A DNA stretch of 32,242 bases, taken from contig JAFGVI010000043.1 in the NCBI GenBank assembly GCA_016938065.1, forward strand, positions 1 to 32,242, written 5' to 3'. Shown piece by piece: positions 24,618 to 32,242 of this stretch; position 1 is the stretch's first letter; every line of letters begins with the position of its first letter. The notes under the pieces were generated by a model. The model was not told the origin of the DNA. It saw nothing but the letters and a program-made list of their open reading frames with translations, and searched no databases. Source of the DNA: Deltaproteobacteria bacterium (GTDB lineage: Bacteria; Desulfobacterota; Anaeroferrophillalia; Anaeroferrophillales; Tharpellaceae). A program made the translations under genes and the position numbers.

Positions 24618-25487
24618 TTGCAGAACAGTCGGGAACTTTATTTCTGGAAAATGCAGGGCTGCGGTAATGATTTTATTATTATCGATAATCGCCATGCCGT
24701 TTTTCCCGAAAAAAACCGTGTCCGTCTGGTGGCCGCTCTTTGTCGCCGGGCGACCGGGGTTGGTGCTGATGGCCTGATTCTGCTTGAGGATGATCCGGAA
24801 TTTGATTTTCGCTGGCACTTTTATAACGCCGACGGCTCGATGGCCGAGATGTGCGGCAACGGTGGCCGCTGTGCCGCCCGGTTTGCCTACCTGCAGGGTA
24901 TGGCTGCGGCGGAGATGGTTTTTCGCACCGTGGCCGGCCCGATCCGGGCCCGGGTTGCGGGCGACCAGGTCCGGCTGGAGATGACTCCTCCCGGCGCTCT
25001 GCGCCAAGAGCTTGAACTTGATTGTGACGGCGGGCTGGAGATTGTTGATGTTATAAATACCGGCGTTCCCCATGCGGTTGTCTGGGTCGGGCAGGGGCTG
25101 GCGGATCTGGCGCTGTCTCGGCGCGGAGCCCGGATTCGTTACCATCGGGAGTTTGCGCCGGCCGGCACCAACGTCAATTTTGTCGAGGTTGTCAGCGAAC
25201 ACTGTTTGTCAATGCGCTCTTACGAACGCGGGGTTGAGGGTGAGACCCTGGCCTGCGGCACCGGAGCGGTGGCCGCAGTTCTGCTCGCCGCCGCCCGGGG
25301 ATTGGTGTGCTCCCCGGTCGAGGTCGTGACCCTGGCCGGGGAGCGTCTGCGGGTTTACTATAAAAGAGTGGGCTCTGATTATAAGGAAGTTTTCCTTGAA
25401 GGAGGGGCGCTAATCGTATATAAAGGAGTTCTGGAATCAGAATTTTTACGAGCCTGCCCGGAGCGGCAAGAGTTGTTTAAGGAGTGA
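24618..25487 (+). CDS. dapF: Diaminopimelate epimerase
   Basis: DapF turns LL- into meso-diaminopimelate for peptidoglycan and lysine. The 289-residue protein has both active-site cysteines in context: MAEMCGNGGRCAARF near residue 79 and GETLACGTGAVAA near residue 210. The N-terminus is the usual FWKMQGCGNDFIIID. The start is TTG with a ggagg site 9 bases upstream; no ATG precedes the family start. It ends 4 bases before dapA. Confidence 0.96.
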   Translation: MQNSRELYFWKMQGCGNDFIIIDNRHAVFPEKNRVRLVAALCRRATGVGADGLILLEDDPEFDFRWHFYNADGSMAEMCGNGGRCAARFAYLQGMAAAEMVFRTVAGPIRARVAGDQVRLEMTPPGALRQELELDCDGGLEIVDVINTGVPHAVVWVGQGLADLALSRRGARIRYHREFAPAGTNVNFVEVVSEHCLSMRSYERGVEGETLACGTGAVAAVLLAAARGLVCSPVEVVTLAGERLRVYYKRVGSDYKEVFLEGGALIVYKGVLESEFLRACPERQELFKE

Positions 25488-25491
25488 AGCG

Positions 25492-26364
25492 ATGTTTGCA
25501 GGAGCGATGGTAGCGATTGTGACTCCATTCAAGGATGGAGTGGTTGATGAAAACGCCTTGAGAGGGTTGGTTGAGCTGCAGATTGCCGGAGGGACGGATG
25601 CGATTATTCCCTGCGGCACAACCGGGGAGTCGGCTACCCTCTCCCATAAAGAGCATCAGCTGGTGGTCGACATAGTTATTGATGCGGTGGCCGGGCGGGT
25701 GCCGGTGATTGCCGGAACCGGTTCCAATAATACGGCTGAAGCCATCCGTCTGACCCAGTATGCCAGGGATGCCGGCGCCGACGGCGCGCTGCTGATCACC
25801 CCTTACTACAATAAGCCGTCGCAGGAAGGGCTTTATCAGCATTTTAAAGCCGTGGCCGAGAGTGTCGATATTCCGCTTGTGCTCTATAATGTGCCGAGCC
25901 GTACCAGTGTTGATATGCTGGCTCCGACGGTGGCCCGGCTGGCCCGGCTGCCCAATATCGTGGCGATCAAGGAGGCGACCGGATCGATGCAGCGGGCCTC
26001 TGAAATCATGGCGATGTGCGACCCCGATTTTTATCTGCTTTCGGGGGATGATTTTACATTTTTCCCGCAGATGTGTGTCGGCGGGCGCGGCGTAATTTCC
26101 GTGACCTCCAATATCGCGCCGGCGCTGATTGCCGGAATCTATGACGCTTTTGCCGCCGGTCAATGGGCTGAGGCGGCCGCCGGACATCATCGTCTGCAAA
26201 AGCTTTGCACGGCGATGTTTCTCGAAACCAATCCGGTGCCGGTAAAAACCGCTCTGGCCATGATGGGCAAGGTGGAAGATGAGATCCGTCTGCCTCTGAC
26301 CCTGATGGCCTCTCAGACCCGAAGCCAGTTGCAGCAGGTGCTGCAAGAGTACGAACTTATCTGA
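25492..26364 (+). CDS. dapA: 4-hydroxy-tetrahydrodipicolinate synthase
   Basis: DapA condenses pyruvate with aspartate semialdehyde at the start of the lysine branch. The 290-residue protein carries CGTTGESATLS, the TPYYNKPSQEGLYQHF segment with the catalytic Tyr, YNVPSRTS, and the Schiff-base Lys in VAIKEATG (near residue 161). Length and start fit the family. It lies between dapF and gpsA in the same direction. Confidence 0.97.
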   Translation: MFAGAMVAIVTPFKDGVVDENALRGLVELQIAGGTDAIIPCGTTGESATLSHKEHQLVVDIVIDAVAGRVPVIAGTGSNNTAEAIRLTQYARDAGADGALLITPYYNKPSQEGLYQHFKAVAESVDIPLVLYNVPSRTSVDMLAPTVARLARLPNIVAIKEATGSMQRASEIMAMCDPDFYLLSGDDFTFFPQMCVGGRGVISVTSNIAPALIAGIYDAFAAGQWAEAAAGHHRLQKLCTAMFLETNPVPVKTALAMMGKVEDEIRLPLTLMASQTRSQLQQVLQEYELI

Positions 26365-26398
26365 GTTCCCGGTTCTGCCGGATGGGGATAACTGAATT

Positions 26399-27403
26399 AT
26401 GAATATCGGAGTTGTGGGGGCTGGCAGCTGGGGCACGGCGCTGGCTGATCTTTTGGCCCGTAACGGGCATCAGGTGACGCTCTGGGCTTATGAGGCCGAT
26501 CTGGTTGCAAGAATGCGTCAGACGCATGAAAACGATCTCTTTCTGCCGGGCATCAGACTGCATGACAAACTCGGCTTTACCGACAGTCTGGCGGTTGTGG
26601 CCCAGGGGCGGGAGTTGCTCCTGCTGGTTTCGCCCTCGCAGCTTATGCGTCTGGTTTTTCGTAAGCTGCTGCCCGATCTCGACGATGGCACGGTGCTGGT
26701 TTCGGCGGCAAAAGGGATTGAGAATCAGACCTTGATGACGATGTCGCAGGTTTTAGAGGAGGAGCTGGAGCATGCCGGTCGCAAGGCTGACCTCGCTTTT
26801 CTTTCCGGGCCTTCGTTTGCGCGGGAAGTGGCGCTGGGCCTGCCGACGGCAGTGGTGGCCGCCTCGGAAAAAGAGGCGGTGGCCGAGCTCGTACAGCAGG
26901 TTTTCAGCGGCGAACGTTTTCGCGTTTATACCAATGACGATGTCATCGGCATTGAGTTCGGCGGCGCCTTGAAGAATGTCATGGCCCTGGCCGCCGGCAT
27001 TGCTGATGGTTTAGGTTTTGGTGCCAACACCCGGGCCGCTTTGATCACGCGGGGGCTCTCGGAGATGACCCGGCTCGGGGTCGCCGCCGGTGCCTGTCCG
27101 CAGACCTTTGCCGGTCTGGCCGGGATGGGGGATCTGGTGCTGACCTGCACCGGCGACCTTTCGCGAAACCGGACGGTGGGTCTCGAACTGGGCCGGGGTC
27201 GTTCTCTACAGGATATTCTCGGCGGCATGAACATGGTGGCCGAAGGTGTCAAAACCACGATCTCGACTTATCAGCTGGCCGCCCGTCTGCAGGTTGAAGC
27301 CCCGATCACCGAACAGGTCTACAAGATTCTGGAGGAAGGTAAAGATCCCCGGCAGGCGGTGACTGACCTTTTGCAGAGAAGCCTTAAAGCGGAAGTTCAA
27401 TAA
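26399..27403 (+). CDS. gpsA: Glycerol-3-phosphate dehydrogenase [NAD(P)+]
   Basis: GpsA reduces dihydroxyacetone phosphate to glycerol 3-phosphate, the phospholipid backbone. The 334-residue protein begins with the Rossmann loop GVVGAGSWGTALADLLA. It has SAAKGIENQTLMTMS, LSGPSFAREVALGLPTAVV, the active-site Lys in GGALKNVMALAAGIADGL, and GMGDLVLTC. It is placed between dapA and dapB, an unusual guest in the lysine cluster, 34 and 38 bases from its neighbours. Confidence 0.97.
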   Translation: MNIGVVGAGSWGTALADLLARNGHQVTLWAYEADLVARMRQTHENDLFLPGIRLHDKLGFTDSLAVVAQGRELLLLVSPSQLMRLVFRKLLPDLDDGTVLVSAAKGIENQTLMTMSQVLEEELEHAGRKADLAFLSGPSFAREVALGLPTAVVAASEKEAVAELVQQVFSGERFRVYTNDDVIGIEFGGALKNVMALAAGIADGLGFGANTRAALITRGLSEMTRLGVAAGACPQTFAGLAGMGDLVLTCTGDLSRNRTVGLELGRGRSLQDILGGMNMVAEGVKTTISTYQLAARLQVEAPITEQVYKILEEGKDPRQAVTDLLQRSLKAEVQ

Positions 27404-27441
27404 TAAATAAAAAATTGTTTAAACGGTAAGGATTGAAGTTT

Positions 27442-28242
27442 ATGCTGCAGGTTGCGGTAACCGGTGCCTCAGGGAGAATGGCCGGGGTTTTTATTGAGTT
27501 TATTGCCGGGATCGAGGATGTGCGGGGTTATGCGGTTACAGCTTCGTCCCCTGCCGACCCGGCGGCGTCAACGGCCATGGCCGAAAGATTGGCCGGGCTG
27601 GATCTGGTCTGGCAGCAGCATCAATTCGATGTGATCGTCGATTTCAGTTTTCCGGAAGCAACCCTGGCTTATGCGGTCTGGGCGGCTGCCCGAAAGGTGC
27701 CGATGGTTATCGGGACCACCGGATTTACTCTGGCCCAGCTTGACCAGCTCGCCGATACCCTGCAGTCCGTGCCGGTCCTGTTGAGTCCGAATATGAGTTT
27801 GATGATGAATCTGGCCTGGCGCATGACCGCCAATGCGACCACTGTGCTGCCGAAAGAGATGGTCGATGTTGAGATTGTCGAGAAGCATCATCGTGATAAG
27901 CGTAATGCGCCGAGCAGTACGGCCTTGAAACTGGCTCAGATTGTGGCGGAAAAGCGGGGCTGGTCTCTGGCCGAAGCCCTGCGTCATAATGCCCGCTGGG
28001 GCATGATCGGTTCGCGACCGGAAAAGGAGATAGCCATCGCCAGTGTGCGCGGCGGCAGCCTGATCAGCGAACATTCGATTATTTTTGCCGGTTCCGGTGA
28101 AAGTCTGGAAATTACCCACCGCAGTCAGTCTTTGAGTCCTTTTGCCCGCGGCAGTCTGCGGGCGGCTCGTTGGATCGTCAAACAGAATCCCGGGGTTTAT
28201 GATATGCTCGATCTGCTTGGACTGGCCGAAGTTCTCTACTGA
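27442..28242 (+). CDS. dapB: 4-hydroxy-tetrahydrodipicolinate reductase
   Basis: DapB reduces the DapA product with NAD(P)H. The 266-residue protein has the nucleotide loop VTGASGRMAGV, VIGTTGFTLAQLDQL, SPNMSLMMNL and the catalytic EKHHRDKRNAPSSTAL with the His-His and Lys needed for hydride transfer. The ATG at 27442 has a taagga site 9 bases upstream; a TTG at 27433 adds three residues. Its 3' end overlaps the convergent LysR gene by 7 bases. Confidence 0.95.
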   Translation: MLQVAVTGASGRMAGVFIEFIAGIEDVRGYAVTASSPADPAASTAMAERLAGLDLVWQQHQFDVIVDFSFPEATLAYAVWAAARKVPMVIGTTGFTLAQLDQLADTLQSVPVLLSPNMSLMMNLAWRMTANATTVLPKEMVDVEIVEKHHRDKRNAPSSTALKLAQIVAEKRGWSLAEALRHNARWGMIGSRPEKEIAIASVRGGSLISEHSIIFAGSGESLEITHRSQSLSPFARGSLRAARWIVKQNPGVYDMLDLLGLAEVLY

Positions 28243-29135
28243 TTTTCCTGAAGAATAAATCGGCTTAAGGCTTCGGAGAGCGGTGAAAGCCGGCGGTAGC
28301 GATTGTGGATCAGGTAAAAATGACGGCGGATGGGCCCGTCGGGCAGCGATATTTTTATCAGTCTGCCGCTTTCGAGATCTTCCGCGACCGAAAGGCTGGA
28401 GACTATAGCCATACCGAGCCCGCTTCTGACGGCCTGCCGGATCGCTTCGGCGCTGCCCATTTCCGCAATCAGGTTCAGATTGTCCAGATGGGTCAGGCCT
28501 CTCTTCTGCAGGGCGGTCTGCATGGTCTGGCGCGTGCCGGAGCCCTCTTCCCGAACGATAAAAGGCAGTTTTTTCAGCCCCGCAAGCGTTATCGGGTTGG
28601 CTGAGTTTTTCGCGTTTTCGGGGCTCGTGACCAGGATCAGCTCATCGCCGCGGCACTCCCTTGAGATGAACTCGGCTTCCGGGGCCGGGGTTCCGACCAG
28701 CCCGAGTTCAAGTTCGCCGTCGGCAACCTGATTGATAATGGTCTTGCTGTCGCCGATTTTCAGGGTTATCTTCACCCGAGTGTGCCGGGTCGTGAAAAGT
28801 CCGATTAACTGGGGTAGAATATATTGCCCCGGAGTGTTGCTGCCGCCGATCTCCAGGCTGCCGAGCTCAGCTCCGGCATAAAGCAGCATCTCTTTGCGGG
28901 CGCGTTCCTGCAGGGTGAAAATACGCCGGGCAAAAGGGAGAAAAAGTTCGCCGGCCGGAGTCAGGCGCACGGTTTTGCCGCCGCGTTCAACCAGTTGTAC
29001 CTTCAGATAACTTTCCAGGGTTTTGAGGTGGCCGCTGACGGTGGGCTGGGTCAGGTTGATTTTTTCCGCCGCCCGACTGAAATTGAGAAGTTCACTGACG
29101 GCGAGAAAAACCTGAAGCTGGCGCATTTCAATCAT
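28236..29135 (-). CDS. LysR-family transcriptional regulator
   Basis: This 299-residue protein has the LysR winged helix-turn-helix in residues 1-65 (MRQLQVFLAVSELLNFSRAA, then LTQPTVSGHLKTLE and LTPAGELFLPFA). A periplasmic-binding-type effector domain follows (LEIGGSNTPGQYILPQLIG, SGLGMAIVSSLSVAEDL). The sequence reminds me of CysB/CysL-like and selenium-metabolism-associated LysR proteins of anaerobes, but I cannot confirm a ligand. It is divergent from the PAS-type gene. The 109-base spacer holds an imperfect AT-rich inverted repeat near 29169-29189 that could be an operator. Confidence 0.9.
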   Translation of the reverse strand: MIEMRQLQVFLAVSELLNFSRAAEKINLTQPTVSGHLKTLESYLKVQLVERGGKTVRLTPAGELFLPFARRIFTLQERARKEMLLYAGAELGSLEIGGSNTPGQYILPQLIGLFTTRHTRVKITLKIGDSKTIINQVADGELELGLVGTPAPEAEFISRECRGDELILVTSPENAKNSANPITLAGLKKLPFIVREEGSGTRQTMQTALQKRGLTHLDNLNLIAEMGSAEAIRQAVRSGLGMAIVSSLSVAEDLESGRLIKISLPDGPIRRHFYLIHNRYRRLSPLSEALSRFILQENQ

Positions 29136-29244
29136 CTCTATGACCTTTTTTTTTAATGTGAGTCGACGTTAAATATGCGGCGTTTATTAGATGAAAATGG
29201 CCGGATCGTCAATCATCCTTTTTTAAAGTTTGAGGGGTAAGCTT

Positions 29245-30069
29245 GTGGCGCTTGTTGAAACTGATCTTCTCGGAGTGATTGCCGCCGGAACCGGTTGTGG
29301 TCTGGTGCTGCTTGATAAGGACGATCGGGTTCTGTACTGGAGCCCGCAGATGGCTGAAATCAGCGGAATCAGCGCCGCTCAGATTGTGGGTCAGAGCTGG
29401 TCGAATCTTGTTCTGCCTTCAGGTTTTACCGGGGCTGAGGGAGCCGGAAACCCGGTTTTTGCGCCGGCGGCGACGGTTCTTTCGGGGATCGTTTTCTATC
29501 CGGTTACGGCGGGGCAGGGCGTCGCCGGGCGTCGCCTCGGGGTGCTGCGCATGACCTCTCAGCTTGAGGGAAAAAGCGACGAATTTCCTTTTGTTAATGA
29601 AAATGCGCAGGGTATTCCCAATCAGCATGCTCTGTTTGAACTCCTCCAGCATCAGTTGGCTTACCATAAGCGTTATCGGACACCTTTTTCCCTGCTGTTT
29701 CTGCGGATGAAGAATTTTCACACTTTCGTTGAGGTGCTGGGGGTTGACAATTGGGAGATCACCAGTCGCGCCGTTTATGATCAGTTAAGCGCGATTGTGC
29801 GCATGGCCGATAGCGTCGGTCTCTATGACAGGGCCACTTTCTGGATGGTTTTAGCCAACTCCGACCTCGAAGGAACCAGGGTCGTGGCGGAAAAAGTCAA
29901 ACGTCTGGCAAGTTCCATGAAGGTTGAGGCTATTGATGTTTTTCTTGCGGTCGCGGTCGGAGCGGTGCTGGCCCGCGACGATGAAAGGAGCGATGATCTG
30001 GTGCGACGGGGGCTGGCCGAGGTCGAGGAAGCCCTCAAAGCGGTGGTCGGTATTTCGGTTGCAGGCTGA
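29245..30069 (+). CDS. PAS domain protein with a degenerate GGDEF domain
   Basis: The 274-residue protein has an N-terminal PAS domain (about 8-105: GCGLVLLDKDDRVLYWSPQM, SGISAAQIVGQSWSNLV). This is followed by a region with the outline of a GGDEF cyclase (about 120-270: GIPNQHALFELLQHQL, FSLLFLRMKNFHTF, then VGAVLARDDERSDDLVRRGL). The metal-binding Asp of the first strand is Arg-Met-Lys-Asn here, and the GGDEF signature is replaced by DRATFW. It therefore cannot make c-di-GMP by the known mechanism and may act as a sensor or binding partner. The GTG at 29245 has a gagggg site 7 bases upstream. The next gene starts right at its stop. Confidence 0.75.
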   Translation: MALVETDLLGVIAAGTGCGLVLLDKDDRVLYWSPQMAEISGISAAQIVGQSWSNLVLPSGFTGAEGAGNPVFAPAATVLSGIVFYPVTAGQGVAGRRLGVLRMTSQLEGKSDEFPFVNENAQGIPNQHALFELLQHQLAYHKRYRTPFSLLFLRMKNFHTFVEVLGVDNWEITSRAVYDQLSAIVRMADSVGLYDRATFWMVLANSDLEGTRVVAEKVKRLASSMKVEAIDVFLAVAVGAVLARDDERSDDLVRRGLAEVEEALKAVVGISVAG

Positions 30070-30717
30070 ATGATGCAGTTGCTCTGCGCCGCTGTGATTG
30101 ACGAACTTGAGCCGCTGCTCAAGTCGACGGCCTTCAGGCAAGAAGGTCCTGAGCTTTTCCGGCATCCTCGGAAAAATCTGCTGGTTGCGGCCCTAGGGGT
30201 CGGCCTCGTAGATTTTGCCAGTGGTTTTCAGGCGCTGCTGGAGCGTTATCAGGTGGCTGAAGCCCTGTTGACCGGTACCTGCGGGGTCTATCCCGCAGCC
30301 GCACAAAAATGGCCGCCGGTTTCTCTGGTCGCGCCGCTTGAAATTTCTCTCGGTGATCTCGCCGAGGTCAACCGGAGCGGCTATTTTCCGGCTCCGATTA
30401 CCGCGACCTGCATGCTGGATGAAAAGTTCTCCCGCGGTTTTTTGGCCGATGCAGACACGCATTGTCTGACACTGACGGCAATAACTTCAGACGATCAGGC
30501 CGCCTCCTTAATTGAAAAGTTTTATCACTGTCATTTTGAGCAGATGGAAGCCTACGCCTTTGCGCGGCTCTGTCAGCGGCGGAAAATTACCGCAGCCGCA
30601 CTTTTCGCCGTCGTTAATCAGGTTGGCCGCGACGGTCACCGGCAGTGGCGTCTGCACGCGCAGCAAGGTGCCTGCCTGAGTGCCGAACTTCTGCGGCAAA
30701 AACTTAATTTACTCTGA
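30070..30717 (+). CDS. mqnB: Nucleoside phosphorylase-superfamily protein, probable futalosine hydrolase (MqnB)
   Basis: MqnB removes hypoxanthine from futalosine in the alternative menaquinone pathway. The 215-residue protein has features of the MTAN/MqnB group: VAALGVGLVDFASGF, LLTGTCGVYPAAA, FEQMEAYAFARLCQ (the purine/ribose ME site) and NQVGRDGHRQW near the C-terminus, the pattern of SNxVGxRD. Overall similarity is moderate and other nucleosidases are possible. The ATG follows the PAS-GGDEF stop directly, so the two genes are in one operon. No mqnA, mqnC or mqnD is in the window. Confidence 0.6.
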   Translation: MMQLLCAAVIDELEPLLKSTAFRQEGPELFRHPRKNLLVAALGVGLVDFASGFQALLERYQVAEALLTGTCGVYPAAAQKWPPVSLVAPLEISLGDLAEVNRSGYFPAPITATCMLDEKFSRGFLADADTHCLTLTAITSDDQAASLIEKFYHCHFEQMEAYAFARLCQRRKITAAALFAVVNQVGRDGHRQWRLHAQQGACLSAELLRQKLNLL

Positions 30718-30774
30718 TAACAGCTTTCAAAAGGCAATTGCGGGAATGTCGGCCGGCAAAAGGTATCATTTTTC

Positions 30775-30803
30775 TTGTCAAGGGCCGCAGACTGTGTTAT
30801 CAG
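30775..30803 (+). promoter_or_regulatory. Probable promoter of tRNA-Arg
   Basis: TTGTCA at 30775-30780 and TATCAG at 30798-30803 are 17 bases apart; the predicted start is about 15 bases before the tRNA. Confidence 0.55.
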
Positions 30804-30824
30804 GTGCATCCTTCCCGAGAATCC

Positions 30825-30901
30825 GGGCAATTAGCTCAGGTGGATAGAGCGTTGGCCTCCGAAGCCAAAGGCCGCAGGTTCGAGTCCTGCATTGCCCGCC
30901 A
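30825..30901 (+). tRNA. tRNA-Arg (anticodon CCG)
   Basis: Acceptor stem GGGCAAT/ATTGCCC, D-arm with GCTC and GAGC, anticodon stem TTGGC/GCCAA around ctccgaa with CCG at 30859-30861, and T-stem GCAGG/CCTGC around ttcgagt. The discriminator is G and CCA is encoded. It reads CGG. Confidence 0.96.
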
Positions 30902-30912
30902 AATAAAAACAA

Positions 30913-30947
30913 GGGGTTAGCTGACGTTTGTCGGTTAACCCCTTTTT
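30913..30947. terminator. Bidirectional terminator between tRNA-Arg and the radical SAM gene
   Basis: GGGGTTAGCTGAC at 30913-30925 pairs with GTCGGTTAACCCC at 30930-30942 (13 pairs, two G-T) around gttt. The + strand continues with TTTTT. On the other side aaataaaaacaa gives a T-rich tail for the minus strand. It can stop both converging transcripts. Confidence 0.88.
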
Positions 30948-30965
30948 GTTTGTGGCTGTAAGGTA

Positions 30966-32240
30966 CTAAAAATATTCCGCAAAGCCTGTGGCCGGGAGTT
31001 CTTTTGTCGCAATATTAAAAAGTTCTTCTGAATCGATCGCCCTGTCTGGTAGACGACCTTCCATGATTTTATAAAAACTTTCCCTGTTTTCGGGTTCAAT
31101 TTGGATGGCGGCACTGACTAAGCTCTTCGCTACGAAAATATGCTTCGATCCGGAAATTGTTATGTCGGTTCCTGTACTTAAGGGTTTTTCAGCGATTCTT
31201 GCGGCCTTATAATCTACAAAAACAGGTTCCTCACCCAGTGATATTTGAAAAAGTAAGCTTTTTGTCAGAGATATCTGTTGCTGATCCAGTGAAATCTGCC
31301 ATCCATTACCTTGCGGAGATAACCGGTGCAGCTGCCTTTTTAATGCTTCGAGCGGCATGGTAATTCCCTTTAGTCTGAGAGTACGAATAAAACCGTTCGG
31401 GTTTACCTCTTCCTGCCCATCAAAAACAAAAGCCGCAGTTTTTTTGTGGAAGGCGGCATTCTGGTAGTGGTTTTTGTAATGAAAAGAACAATAATTTACT
31501 GCTAATCTCAGGTTCTGTTGAAAAATAAAGTTAATGATTTCCAGGGCCGTTAATTCCGATTCCAGAATCGTGATTTTCTGGCCGTGGATAAAAGTATAGC
31601 TCCTATTGTATAGATTTTTAAAGTTATGGGGTGTAAGCCTTAGTTGATGGAGGTTGAGAAAGTTTACGCCAAGGCTGTCGAGTTCGATAACCATCTGTTT
31701 TAACCGGCTCAGGTCTTCTGGAATTGCTGGAATTTCAACAGTTACGTTGGGGATTTTCCCCAAAACAAGTTTCAATTTTTTGCTGTTATACTCAGTGGCG
31801 GCAAGGTTGAAGCGGATTTCATCCAGGCCGGTTTCAGCTAATTTAATTGCTTTTTCGCTATCGAGAAGTGTGCCGTTGGTGTACATCCAAACATAAATCG
31901 AATCTCCCAATTCTTTTTTAAGTTTAGACAGAAAATTAAGCGTAGTCGCAAAAGTAAGCAACGGTTCTCCGCCACTTAGCCCGACCCCTTTAAAGCCGAA
32001 TTTTTTAATGTATCCAATATAATTTTCAGGATTGTCAAAATTAATGCCCTGGCTTTCAGGTATTGATGTGTTGACTTGGGGCGTCGGGCAAAAAAAACAC
32101 TCACCGTGGCAGCGGTTATTAACGAAAAGGCACGACCACTGACCTTCTCCACAAAGCCTGTTTAAATGCATAAGTAGAAAAAAAGGAAGCCTCCGATTGG
32201 TGGACCGCTTATAATAATAAGCATAGGCGGGGCCGAAATG
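30966..32240 (-). CDS. Radical SAM protein, PflA-related, probably cut at its 5' end by the window
   Basis: The first ATG is at 32169-32171 and gives 401 residues. The frame stays open upstream to the window edge at 32240 with no other start codon, so the true N-terminus is probably outside. Upstream residues (FGPAYAYYYKRSTNRRLPFF) look protein-like, and the ATG has only a T-rich tract and no close ribosome site. The SAM cluster is CHGECFFC (CxxxCxxC), followed by GGEPLL. Later VEIPAIP, FLNLHQL and NYCSFHYKNHYQ recall the uncharacterised PflA-related group COG2108, from memory. No C-terminal cysteine cluster (SPASM) is present. Base composition is about 37-38% GC in samples, against about 55% elsewhere, which suggests transfer. 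Its substrate is unknown. Confidence 0.78.
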   Translation of the reverse strand, partial: HFGPAYAYYYKRSTNRRLPFFLLMHLNRLCGEGQWSCLFVNNRCHGECFFCPTPQVNTSIPESQGINFDNPENYIGYIKKFGFKGVGLSGGEPLLTFATTLNFLSKLKKELGDSIYVWMYTNGTLLDSEKAIKLAETGLDEIRFNLAATEYNSKKLKLVLGKIPNVTVEIPAIPEDLSRLKQMVIELDSLGVNFLNLHQLRLTPHNFKNLYNRSYTFIHGQKITILESELTALEIINFIFQQNLRLAVNYCSFHYKNHYQNAAFHKKTAAFVFDGQEEVNPNGFIRTLRLKGITMPLEALKRQLHRLSPQGNGWQISLDQQQISLTKSLLFQISLGEEPVFVDYKAARIAEKPLSTGTDITISGSKHIFVAKSLVSAAIQIEPENRESFYKIMEGRLPDRAIDSEELFNIATKELPATGFAEYF

Positions 32241-32242
32241 AA

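Noticed and set aside
25477-26436. Open frame of 319 codons on the minus strand opposite dapA
   Set aside because: dapA is certain from its catalytic Tyr and Lys motifs; the antisense product is unlike any protein I know.
1-32242. CRISPR array, insertion sequence, prophage or defence island
   Set aside because: No regularly spaced repeats, transposase, integrase, phage structural gene or known defence domain was seen on either strand.

Overview
The window reads as a chromosomal segment of a Gram-negative anaerobe of the Desulfobacterota (old Deltaproteobacteria) type. This is inferred from gene order: ispE, tRNA-Gln, prs, rplY, pth; ruvC-ruvA-ruvB behind yebC; and rpsF-rpsR-DUF2232-rplI-dnaB. 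It is also suggested by a K+-dependent membrane pyrophosphatase, a DUF4416 gene, a lone heptose-phosphate kinase and a probable futalosine hydrolase. No species can be named. Most of the segment is mid-GC housekeeping DNA, almost all on the + strand and tightly packed.

Layout. 1-3.1 kb: end of purA, then moaA and moaC (molybdopterin synthesis; moaC carries an unexplained C-terminal extension). 3.1-7.0 kb: a small heat-shock protein, ispE, tRNA-Gln(TTG), prs, rplY (own promoter and a leader hairpin) and pth. 7.0-9.2 kb: hppA alone between its own promoter and a strong terminator. 9.2-12.1 kb: yebC-ruvC-ruvA-ruvB, with abutting or overlapping genes. 12.1-14.5 kb: an accessory pair, a LuxR/CsgD-like regulator and an AT-richer AMP-forming ligase. 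14.6-16.0 kb: tRNA-Val(CAC) and a DUF362 ferredoxin-like protein. 16.0-20.8 kb: the rpsF operon, with a leader that resembles the S6:S18 autoregulatory RNA, then dnaB and a universal stress protein. 20.8-21.6 kb: an FdhD-like gene on the minus strand that lacks the family cysteine pair. 21.6-28.2 kb: tadA, era, rfaE1, DUF4416, dapF, dapA, gpsA and dapB. 28.2-30.7 kb: a minus-strand LysR regulator, a PAS plus degenerate GGDEF protein and an MqnB-like gene. 30.8-32.2 kb: tRNA-Arg(CCG), a bidirectional terminator and an AT-rich radical SAM gene that is probably cut by the window edge.

How it works together. The dap genes supply diaminopimelate and lysine for the cell wall. ispE feeds isoprenoids, prs feeds nucleotides, rfaE1 feeds LPS heptose, and the Mqn-like enzyme would feed menaquinone. 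moaA and moaC, and possibly the FdhD-like protein, point to molybdo-enzymes. I found no phage, insertion sequence, CRISPR or clear defence system. The most novel items are the FdhD without CxxC, the degenerate PAS-GGDEF gene abutting the MqnB-like gene, the moaC extension, the AT-rich ligase with its palindrome, the AT-rich radical SAM gene and the RNA leaders upstream of rpsF and rplY.
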